This document shows positions 57,344 to 64,000 of a stretch of 64,000 bases of DNA, in pieces. A program made the translations under genes and the position numbers. The stretch comes from Nocardioides immobilis (GTDB taxonomy: Bacteria > Actinomycetota > Actinomycetes > Propionibacteriales > Nocardioidaceae). The stretch is from positions 62,001-126,000 of the forward strand of contig NZ_QXGH01000017.1 of the NCBI RefSeq assembly GCF_003515065.1. Reading direction: 5' to 3'. The notes beneath the pieces are model-generated. The model saw only the letters and a program-made list of their open reading frames with translations, searched no databases and was not told the DNA's origin. The stretch's first letter is position 1. Every line of letters begins with the position of its first letter.

Positions 57344-57618
57344 CGACCCGCGCTCGGCAGGCCCTGTCGAGCGCTCTCCGCTGCCGCCTCGGCGATGCCG
57401 TCGTTGATCTCGTCGATGGTGAGCGGGCGCCGACCCGGCCTGTGCAGGATGCCTGCGAGGTCCTTCATCTGCCCGGTCCTGGCGACCAGCCGGTAGCTGC
57501 CGTCGCTCATCTTCACGAACAGCACGGACGAGCCCGTCTCGAGTCCGAGGTCGTCGCGGACCTCCTTGGGGATGGTGATCTGCCCCTTGCTGGTGACGGT
57601 CGACGCGGCCAACGACAA
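57340..57618 (-). CDS. AbrB/SpoVT-type VapB antitoxin
   Basis: 92 residues from a TTG start. STVTSKGQITIPKEVRDDLG and LETGSSVLFVKMSDGSYRLV form the swapped-hairpin AbrB DNA-binding domain. The C-terminal tail (MKDLAGILHRPGRRPLTIDE, AAAESARQGLPSAGR) should bind the PIN toxin. CCTTACT at 57620-57626 and 57639-57645 are direct repeats 19 bp apart just upstream and may be the autoregulatory operator. A second in-frame TTG two codons downstream is possible as start. Confidence 0.88.
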   Translation of the reverse strand: MSLAASTVTSKGQITIPKEVRDDLGLETGSSVLFVKMSDGSYRLVARTGQMKDLAGILHRPGRRPLTIDEINDGIAEAAAESARQGLPSAGR

Positions 57619-57701
57619 TCCTTACTTCCGACGGGACTCCTTACTCAAGGGTAAAGGGCAAGGAGGCGACGCTCAAGCCGCGCGGTCGGACCGCCGCTAC
57701 G

Positions 57702-58892
57702 GTGACACCCATGTCCCGGCCGGCCCGCAACCTGTTGCCGATGCGTCCCCGCGATCCGGAGGAGGAGGGGCGCTCGGCGAGCACGCTCGAGCTCTTCTTC
57801 GACCTGGTCTTCGTGGTCGCCGTCAGCGTGGCGGCGGGTTCGCTGCACCACCAGCTGACCCACGGGCACGTCGTCGACGGGGTGACGTCGTACCTGCTCG
57901 TGTTCTTCGCGATCTGGTGGGCCTGGATGAACTTCACCTGGTTCGCGAGCGCCTTCGACACCGACGACTGGCTCTACCGCGTGCTCACCGTGCTGCAGAT
58001 GGGCGGCGTGCTGCTGCTCGCGGCGGGCGTGCGGGAGGCGTTCGAGGGCGGCGAGCTGGTGCTGGTCACGCTCGGGTACGTCGTGATGCGGGTGGCCATG
58101 GTGGCGCAGTGGCTGCGGGCGGCGCACGGCTCCCCACTCCGTCGTACGGCGCACGCCTACGCCGTGGGCATCGTCCTCGTCCAGGTCCTGTGGCTGCTGC
58201 GCCTGCTACTGCCGCCCGAGACCGACGTGGCGTCGTTCGTCGTCCTCGCGCTGGCCGAGATGGCGGTCCCCTTCGTGGCGGAGAAGGTCGGGGAGACGCC
58301 CTGGCACGCGCACCACCTGACCGAGCGGTACGGCCTGTTCACGCTGATCCTCCTCGGCGAGAGCCTGCTCGCATCGGCGAACGCCATCTTCGACGCGCTC
58401 GAGACCGGCGACCACGTGCCCGAGCTCGTCGCCCTGGCCGCGCTGGCACTGGTGGCCACCGCGGCCCTGTGGTGGATCTACTTCTGGGCGCCGCACCACC
58501 ACGTCATCCGCAAGGCCAACTTCCTGTGGGGCTACGGCCACTACTTCATCTTCGCGGCCGCCGGCGCGTTCTCCGCCGGCATCGAGGTGCAGATCGACGC
58601 GGTCACCCATCACACGGAGCTGTCGGACGTCGAGGCGTCGTTCACGCTGACCATCCCGATCGCGGTCTTCGTGCTCGGCGTCTGGGCGCTCGCGGTCCGG
58701 CCGCACGCGGACCGGGTCGTGAACCTGGCCGTGCCCCTCGGCGCCGTACTGGTGCTCTGCGACCCGCTGATCCCGCTCCCGTCCACGGTCAGCGCGTTCG
58801 TGCTGGTGCTCGTGGTCGTCGTGCTCGTGCGGCACGATCCCCGCGAGGACCAACCCGGCGAGTCGGCCCCCGACGAGATCGTCTCGCCGTAG
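57702..58892 (+). CDS. Low temperature requirement protein A (LtrA) family membrane protein
   Basis: 396 residues with about 12 membrane segments. SASTLELFFDLVFVVAVSVA and WWAWMNFTWFASAFDTDDWL and RLLLPPETDVASFVVLALAE; ERYGLFTLILLGESLLASAN and FWAPHHHVIRKANFLWGYGH are the LtrA signatures (E-L-F-F-D-L-V-F, W-x-W-x-N-x-T-W, R-x-x-L-x-x-L-G-E). Function is unknown; named after a Listeria gene. Starts 84 bp from the antitoxin start and 1 bp before the convergent GH65 stop. Confidence 0.9.
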   Translation: MTPMSRPARNLLPMRPRDPEEEGRSASTLELFFDLVFVVAVSVAAGSLHHQLTHGHVVDGVTSYLLVFFAIWWAWMNFTWFASAFDTDDWLYRVLTVLQMGGVLLLAAGVREAFEGGELVLVTLGYVVMRVAMVAQWLRAAHGSPLRRTAHAYAVGIVLVQVLWLLRLLLPPETDVASFVVLALAEMAVPFVAEKVGETPWHAHHLTERYGLFTLILLGESLLASANAIFDALETGDHVPELVALAALALVATAALWWIYFWAPHHHVIRKANFLWGYGHYFIFAAAGAFSAGIEVQIDAVTHHTELSDVEASFTLTIPIAVFVLGVWALAVRPHADRVVNLAVPLGAVLVLCDPLIPLPSTVSAFVLVLVVVVLVRHDPREDQPGESAPDEIVSP

Positions 58893-61442
58893 CTACCCGC
58901 CGTCGCCCGACGGAACGATCGCGGAGATCACCGTGCCGTCGGCGCGCTGGATGCCGGCCGGGTTGGGCGGGCCGCCCTCGAGCCTCGGACCCTGGTGCTC
59001 GAGGGGTACGACGACCGGCGGTCCGGGCTGCACCTTGACCTGCTCGCCGCGCACGTTGAAGCACAGCGGGCCGGGGCCGTCCTCGACGAACAGCTCCAGC
59101 TCGTCCGAGCGCACCGTGACCCGGACCCGGGTGCCGTGCAGCGTGATCCGGTAGACGAGCGAGGGCCACGACGCCGGCAGTCGCGGGTCGATCTGCCACT
59201 GGTCCTCGCCCTGGTCCGGGCCGTGGTCGCGGAAGCCGCCGAAGCCGCACACCAGCGCGCTCCACACACCGCCGGTCGACGCGACGTGCACCCCGTCAGC
59301 AGTGTTGTTGTGCCGGTCGTCGAGGTCGACGAAGAGGGCGGCGTGGAAGTAGCGGAGGGCGAGGTCGGCGTACCCGACCTCGGACGCGATGATGGACTGC
59401 ACCACCGCCGACAGCGTCGAGTCGCCGGTGGTGATCGGGTCGTAGTAGTCGAAGTTGGCGCGCTTCTCCTCGGCGGTGAAGTCGTCGCCCTGCAGGAACA
59501 GCGCGAGCACCACGTCGGCCTGCTTGAGCACCTGGAACCGGTAGATCACCAGCGGGTGGTAGTTGAGCAGCAGCGGCCGCTTCTCAAGCGGCGTGTTCTC
59601 CAGGTCCCACATCTCGCGCTCGAGGAAGTGGGCGTCCTGCGGGTGGATGCCGAGGAAGTCGTCGTACGGGATGAACATCGACTGGGCGCACTCGGCCCAC
59701 TCGTCCGGCTCGTCGGGCTCGAGGCCGGTGCGGCGCACCATCTCGACGTACGCCGCGGGGTCGTCGCGCTGGATCTGCCACACCTCGTGCGCCGCGATGC
59801 GCAGGTTCGCCCGCGCGAGCACGTTCGTGTAGAGGTTGTCGTTGACGACGGTCGTGTACTCGTCCGGGCCGGTGACGCCGTGGATGTGGAACGTCCGGCT
59901 GCCCCCGGGGCCCGCGCCGTCGTCGCGCCAGAAGCCCAGGTCGGCCCACAGCCGGGCGGTCTCGACCAGGATGTCGATCGCCTCGCGGGTGAGGAAGTCG
60001 TCGTCGCCGGTGGCGCCGACGTACTGGGCGAGGGCGTACGCGATGTCGGCGTCGATGTGGTACTGCGCGGTGCCGGCCGCGTAGTACGCCGACGCCTCGT
60101 GGCCGTTGATCGTGCGCCACGGGAAGAGGGCACCGCGCTGGGAGAGCTCGCGGGCGCGGGACCGGCCGGAGTCGAGCAGTGAGTAGCGGAACCGCAGGGC
60201 GTTCCGGGCCGCCCACGGCATCGTGTACGTGAGGAACGGCATCACGTAGATCTCGGTGTCCCAGAAGTAGTGGCCGCCGTACCCGGACCCGGTCACGCCC
60301 TTCGCCGCGATGCCCTGGCCCTCGGCGCGCGAGGCCGCCTGGCAGATCGAGAAGAGGTTCCAGCGCACGGCCTGCTGCAGGTCGGGGTGACCGGGGATCT
60401 CGACGTCGCAGCGCGACCAGAAGTCCGCCAGCCACTGCCGTTGCTCGGTGCGCTGGTGCTCGACGCCCTGCTCGTGCGTCCGGTCGAGGGTCCGCTCGCA
60501 GCGGTCGATCAGCTCGCGCGGCGGCACCGAGACGGCGGTGTGGTAGCTGACCAGCTTGGTCAGCCGGATCGGCACCCCCGGCTCCGCCGACACCCGGTAG
60601 ATGACCTTGGCCATGTCGTCCTCGGAGTGCACCTGCAGGGAGTACGGCGAGGCCGTCTGCAGGTCGTGATCGGCCACCACGCCGATCGTCATCCCGCTCT
60701 CGGCGGTGCGGTAACCGAGCGCGATCCGGCCCGGGCGGCCGCCTGAGCCGGTGCCCTCGGCGGAGTGCAGGTCCGGCTCGAGCACCCGACGGTTGAACCG
60801 CTCGGCCTTGCGCGGGTCGGTGGCCCCGGGCTCGCTCATGATCAGCTCGACGGCGGCGTCCTGCCGGTTGAGCAGCTGGGAGGAGATCGCGACCGACGCC
60901 TTCTGGTCGAGCAGGGTGACCTCGAACGTGATGATCGCCAGGTGCCGCTGCGCGAGCGGCACCATCCGGGTGCTCTTGACCCGGACCTCCTTGCCGCCGG
61001 GCGTGCGCCAGACCAGGTCGCGCGAGAGCATCCCGCTGCGGAAGTCGAGCGCCCGCTCGTACTCGAGCAGGTCCGCCAGGGACATCTGGAACGGCTCGTC
61101 GTCGACGTAGAGCCGGATCACCTTGGCGTCGGGGGCGTTGACGATGGTCTGGCCGACCCGCGCGAAGCCGTAGGCCTCCTCCGCGTGGAGGATCGGCCAG
61201 GTCTCGTGGAAGCCGTTGATGTAGGTGCCGTCGACGTGGGCGTCGCGGCTCTCCGAGTAGTTGCCGCGGAGGCCGAGGTAGCCGTTGCCGACGGAGAAGA
61301 GCGACTCGGTGGTGCCGAGGTCCGAGGCGTCGAAGCGGGTCTCCACCAGGCGCCACTCGTCGACCGGGAACCGGCTCCGGTCGAGCGGGTCGGCGACCGG
61401 GGGAGCGACGTGGGACGGGCCGTCCGGCGGCGGCGCGTTCAT
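58893..61442 (-). CDS. Glycoside hydrolase family 65 phosphorylase (trehalose/kojibiose/maltose type)
   Basis: 849 residues. N-terminal beta-sandwich: DEWRLVETRFDASDLGTTES, FSVGNGYLGLRGNYSE; then the (alpha/alpha)6 barrel with GYGGHYFWDTEIYVMPFLTY, HGVTGPDEYTTVVNDNLYTN carrying the catalytic general acid Glu, and LEKRPLLLNYHPLVIYRFQV phosphate-binding region, ending with a small C-terminal sandwich. It phosphorolyses an alpha-glucoside disaccharide to beta-glucose-1-phosphate and glucose. The upstream phosphoglucomutase-like gene overlaps by 4 bp and would convert that product. Exact disaccharide unspecified. Confidence 0.93.
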   Translation of the reverse strand: MNAPPPDGPSHVAPPVADPLDRSRFPVDEWRLVETRFDASDLGTTESLFSVGNGYLGLRGNYSESRDAHVDGTYINGFHETWPILHAEEAYGFARVGQTIVNAPDAKVIRLYVDDEPFQMSLADLLEYERALDFRSGMLSRDLVWRTPGGKEVRVKSTRMVPLAQRHLAIITFEVTLLDQKASVAISSQLLNRQDAAVELIMSEPGATDPRKAERFNRRVLEPDLHSAEGTGSGGRPGRIALGYRTAESGMTIGVVADHDLQTASPYSLQVHSEDDMAKVIYRVSAEPGVPIRLTKLVSYHTAVSVPPRELIDRCERTLDRTHEQGVEHQRTEQRQWLADFWSRCDVEIPGHPDLQQAVRWNLFSICQAASRAEGQGIAAKGVTGSGYGGHYFWDTEIYVMPFLTYTMPWAARNALRFRYSLLDSGRSRARELSQRGALFPWRTINGHEASAYYAAGTAQYHIDADIAYALAQYVGATGDDDFLTREAIDILVETARLWADLGFWRDDGAGPGGSRTFHIHGVTGPDEYTTVVNDNLYTNVLARANLRIAAHEVWQIQRDDPAAYVEMVRRTGLEPDEPDEWAECAQSMFIPYDDFLGIHPQDAHFLEREMWDLENTPLEKRPLLLNYHPLVIYRFQVLKQADVVLALFLQGDDFTAEEKRANFDYYDPITTGDSTLSAVVQSIIASEVGYADLALRYFHAALFVDLDDRHNNTADGVHVASTGGVWSALVCGFGGFRDHGPDQGEDQWQIDPRLPASWPSLVYRITLHGTRVRVTVRSDELELFVEDGPGPLCFNVRGEQVKVQPGPPVVVPLEHQGPRLEGGPPNPAGIQRADGTVISAIVPSGDGG

Positions 61443-62233
61443 GAGGACACCTCGCCCTGGCCGTCGCCCGCGTCGTCGGGGAGCAGCTCGACCAGGTCGG
61501 TGACGACCACGTCGGCCCCGGCCTCGGTGAGCGCGTTCGCCCCGGCGCCGCGGTCGACGCCGACCACCAGTCCGAAGTCACCGGCACGGCCCGCCTGCAC
61601 GCCGCTGATCGCGTCCTCCAGCACGACCGCGCGGTCGGCGGTCGCGCCGAGGGTCTCGGCGGCGGCGAGGAACGTGTCGGGGGCCGGCTTGCCGGCGAGG
61701 TGCCGCTCGGCGGCGATCCCGCCGTGCATCACCGTCTGGAAGTAGTCGGTGACCCCGGCCGCCGCCAGGACCGCCGGGGCGTTGCGGGACGACGACACGA
61801 TCGCCATCGGTACGCCGAGCTCGCGGAGCGCGTCGAGCAGCCGCACCGACCCCGGGTAGGGCTCGACGCCCTCGTCGGAGAGCACCTTGGCGAAGTAGTC
61901 GTTCTTGCGGTTGCCGAGGCCGATCACCGTCTCCGCCTCGGGCCCGTCCGTCGGCTCGCCCTCCGGCAGCGGGATCCCGCGCGCCAGCAGGAAGGTGCGC
62001 ACCCCGTCGTACCGCGGCTTGCCGTCGACGTAGTCGAAGTAGTCCTGGTCGGTGTACGGCGGCTGCCCGGGGATCGATGCGAGATGGTCGTTGAACATCG
62101 CCGCCCAGGCGCGCATGTGCACCTCGGCGGTCGGCGTCACCACGCCGTCCAGATCGAACAGCGCGGCGTCGTACCGGTCCCAGAACACCTCGGCCACGGC
62201 ATCAGCGTAACGACGCCCGCCCGCGGCGGGCAT
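61439..62233 (-). CDS. Beta-phosphoglucomutase-type HAD hydrolase
   Basis: 264 residues. DAALFDLDGVVTPTAEVHMR is HAD motif I with the nucleophile and second Asp (D-L-D-G-V) plus a cap-type helix. LGVPMAIVSSSRNAPAVLAA (motif II serine), AERHLAGKPAPDTFLAAAET (motif III lysine), RAVVLEDAISGVQAGRAGDF (motif IV E-D) are all present. It would convert beta-G1P from the downstream phosphorylase to G6P. First gene of the pair; the stop overlaps the GH65 start by 4 bp. Possible shorter starts exist within the first 15 residues. Confidence 0.9.
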   Translation of the reverse strand: MPAAGGRRYADAVAEVFWDRYDAALFDLDGVVTPTAEVHMRAWAAMFNDHLASIPGQPPYTDQDYFDYVDGKPRYDGVRTFLLARGIPLPEGEPTDGPEAETVIGLGNRKNDYFAKVLSDEGVEPYPGSVRLLDALRELGVPMAIVSSSRNAPAVLAAAGVTDYFQTVMHGGIAAERHLAGKPAPDTFLAAAETLGATADRAVVLEDAISGVQAGRAGDFGLVVGVDRGAGANALTEAGADVVVTDLVELLPDDAGDGQGEVSS

Positions 62234-62308
62234 CAGGGAAGCCTCGGGGACGACTCCGGGTCGGCTAGGTACGAATACTCACGCGCAGGGCTGGGGGTGT
62301 CTGGTGGA

Positions 62309-63625
62309 ATGGCGCCCATGGTTCTCCCCCTGGATCTGCTCGCTCCGGTCAAACGCCGGATCGGCCGGTTCCTCCTCGAGCGGACGATGCGCGACGGCAT
62401 CGATCTGCGGAAGCTGCGCTTCCTCCCCGACTCCTTCACGCTTCCGATCAAGCGCGACGGTCTCGACCCGCTGCCCGCACTGATGACGGCGCAGACCGAC
62501 GAGCCGGTCAAGAAGCTCGCCACCATGTTCGGGCGGGGCATCTGGCTGGTCAGTGGCTACGACGAGGCCCGCGAGGTCCTCGCGGGCGACCCGGCCGTCT
62601 GGTCCAACGACCTCGGCCAGTTCGTGTCGCAGGACGGGCGCGGCGAGGAGGAGCAGATCGGCGGCCTCGGCATGATCGACCCGCCTCTCCACACCCAGCT
62701 GCGGAAGTACCTCACCCCCGAGTTCACGATGCGCCGGCTGGCCCGGCTCCAGCCTGGCATCGAGGCGATCGTGCGGTCGCGACTGGACGCGATGGAGGCC
62801 GCCGGGCCGGAGGTCGACCTGGTCGAGGAGTTCGCGTTCGCCGTCCCTTTCGACGTCATCTGCGACCTGCTGGGCCTGCCGGTCGAGGACCGGGCCCGGT
62901 TCCTCGACCTCGGTGTGGCGCGCTTCGACCTCAGCGAGGGCGGCGCCGGCGCGTTCGGCGCGCAGGCGCACACCCGTGACTTCCTCATCAACGCCGTCCG
63001 CGAGCAGCGCCAGGACCCCGGCGACGGCCTGATCGGCGCGCTCCTCCGGGAGTACGGCGACGAGCTCGACGACGTCACGCTCGGCGGCATCGCCGACGGG
63101 GTGTTCCTCGGTGGCTACGAGACCAGCGCCAGCATGCTCGCGCTCGGCACCTACCTGATCGCGACCACGCCCGACGCCGGACGGATGCTGCGCTCGGACC
63201 CCGACTCGGTGAACAAGGTGGTCGAGGAGCTGCTGCGGCACCTGGCCGTCGTCCAGCTCGCCTTCCTGCGGTTCGCGAAGCAGGACGTCGTCGTCGGCGG
63301 CGTCACCATCCGCCAGGGCGACGCCGTGGGCGTGTCGCTGCTGGCCGCCAACCGCGACCCGCGGCTCGGGGCCGACCTCGACACCTTCGACCCCACCCGG
63401 GAGCCGGTCCGCCACCTCTCGTTCGGCTGGGGCATGCACCGCTGCGTCGGCGCCGAACTGGCCCGGATGGAGCTGCGCACCGCGCTCCGGATGCTGGCCG
63501 AGCGCTACCCCGACCTGTCGATGGCGGTCGCCATCGACGACCTCGACTTCCGCAAGCTGTCCGCCGTCTACGGCGTCGAGACGCTGCCGGTGATGCTGTA
63601 CGGCGAGCTCGAGGAGACCGCGTAG
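62309..63625 (+). CDS. Cytochrome P450
   Basis: 438 residues. Soluble bacterial CYP: IWLVSGYDEAREVLAGDPAV, MIDPPLHTQLRKYLTPEFTM (helix C, D-P-P-x-H-x-x-x-R), GVFLGGYETSASMLALGTYL (I-helix G-G-x-E-T), VEELLRHLAVVQLAFLRFAK (E-x-x-R), HLSFGWGMHRCVGAELARME with Cys379 as haem ligand. Substrate unknown; no ferredoxin gene is near. Upstream divergent with the HAD gene. ATG at 62309 or 62318 are both possible. Confidence 0.95.
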   Translation: MAPMVLPLDLLAPVKRRIGRFLLERTMRDGIDLRKLRFLPDSFTLPIKRDGLDPLPALMTAQTDEPVKKLATMFGRGIWLVSGYDEAREVLAGDPAVWSNDLGQFVSQDGRGEEEQIGGLGMIDPPLHTQLRKYLTPEFTMRRLARLQPGIEAIVRSRLDAMEAAGPEVDLVEEFAFAVPFDVICDLLGLPVEDRARFLDLGVARFDLSEGGAGAFGAQAHTRDFLINAVREQRQDPGDGLIGALLREYGDELDDVTLGGIADGVFLGGYETSASMLALGTYLIATTPDAGRMLRSDPDSVNKVVEELLRHLAVVQLAFLRFAKQDVVVGGVTIRQGDAVGVSLLAANRDPRLGADLDTFDPTREPVRHLSFGWGMHRCVGAELARMELRTALRMLAERYPDLSMAVAIDDLDFRKLSAVYGVETLPVMLYGELEETA

Positions 63626-63626
63626 G

Positions 63627-64000
63627 TCACTTGCTCGTCGACAGCCGGTACTGACGGGCCGAGAGCGGGGCGAAGACCGCGACGATCGCGATGACCCAGA
63701 GCAGGGTGTAGACCTCCGGGTTCTGCATCGCCCACGAGTCCGGCACGGCGATGCTCGGGTCGATGTTGCCGAACCGCTCGCGGCAGGCGAGAGCCACCGT
63801 CGACACCGGGTTCCACTCGACGAAGGTCTGCAGCACGCCGCTGAACTGCTCCTGCGGCACGAACGCGTTGGACACGAACGTGAGCGGCATGATCACGATG
63901 AACGACGCGTTGTTGACCACCTCGACGCTGGGCACCAGCAGCCCGACGTACGCCATGATCCAGCTGATCGCGTAGGCGAAGACCAGCAGGAGCAGGAACC
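63627..64000 (-). CDS. ABC-2 type transporter permease, C-terminal part (cut by window edge)
   Basis: Minus strand reading from the edge: FLLLLVFAYAISWIMAYVGL, VVNNASFIVIMPLTFVSNAF, VPQEQFSGVLQTFVEWNPVS, then VYTLLWVIAIVAVFAPLSAR and a basic end. The P-L-T-F-V-S-N-A-F-V-P and E-x-N-P-V-S blocks are typical of DrrB/DrrC-type ABC-2 permeases for drug or polymer export. Convergent with the P450. Upstream ATPase gene is likely beyond the window. Confidence 0.85.
   Translation of the reverse strand, partial: FLLLLVFAYAISWIMAYVGLLVPSVEVVNNASFIVIMPLTFVSNAFVPQEQFSGVLQTFVEWNPVSTVALACRERFGNIDPSIAVPDSWAMQNPEVYTLLWVIAIVAVFAPLSARQYRLSTSK

Overview
The window is about 70% GC chromosomal DNA from an actinobacterium, most likely Nocardioides or a close relative. 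The pointers are the codon bias, frequent GTG and TTG starts, a mycothiol-dependent formaldehyde pathway (mscR plus a metallo-hydrolase), a four-subunit menaquinone-type fumarate reductase, and a GGTGGTTGAGG...AACCACC intergenic hairpin of a kind I associate with Nocardioides. No rRNA, tRNA, CRISPR array, prophage or insertion sequence was seen. The genes are mostly small regulator-plus-enzyme modules in many orientations, typical of an accessory or adaptive part of such a chromosome.

Layout. 0-4 kb: two HxlR-type regulators, a secreted DUF1579-like protein, a RibD-C/DHFR-like reductase, an SDR and a VOC protein. 3.4-5.9 kb: a VanY-like D,D-carboxypeptidase divergent from a two-component system whose response regulator is frameshifted. 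5.9-7.9 kb: a frameshifted MmyB-type regulator, an FMN reductase and a broken VOC gene. 7.9-9.4 kb: an AhpD-like gene divergent from an ECF41-like sigma factor, with matching promoter elements on both sides. 10.4-15.5 kb: an ECF sigma factor with a membrane partner, an animal-type haem peroxidase, a truncated serine hydrolase, a frameshifted VOC gene, DinB and YCII proteins. 15.7-19.2 kb: frdABCD headed by a 75-residue cysteine-containing protein. 19-26 kb: an ASCH protein, an AbiEi/DUF559-like protein between two copies of a 43-bp palindrome, an ArsR-SRPBCC operon with twin operators, mscR plus a metallo-hydrolase, and hemolysin III. 26-28 kb: a second ECF41 sigma factor with its NmrA-like target. 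29-36 kb: CDF transporter, CC-motif protein and MerR; MarR/MFS; thioesterase/TetR/BASS. 36-39 kb: L,D-transpeptidase, PhzF and a secreted lipase. 39.4-43 kb: Lrp regulator and the hppD-hmgA-fah tyrosine degradation operon. 43-46 kb: a secreted trypsin-like protease inserted between a gene and its partial duplicate. 46-52 kb: DinB, pterin dehydratase, GNATs, STAS, thioredoxin, GH25 lysozyme, MFS. 52.5-55.3 kb: RimK-RCK_C fusion divergent from a RimB-like protease and an AstE-like deacylase. 55-64 kb: heptad-repeat protein, YhhN, AhpD-like protein, VapBC-type toxin-antitoxin, LtrA, GH65 phosphorylase plus phosphoglucomutase-like HAD, a P450, and the edge of an ABC-2 permease.

Three points stand out. 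First, both ECF41-type sigma loci carry the same promoter architecture, (G/T)GTCACA-N16-GGTC, at three places with identical 16-bp spacing, so a small regulon can be predicted. Second, four genes (response regulator, MmyB regulator, two VOC genes) are each broken by a single-base indel next to a short C or G run, which is either gene decay or consensus error. Third, the RimK-RCK_C / RimB / AstE locus looks like a peptide-tagging and trimming system whose ligase may be gated by a small ligand.
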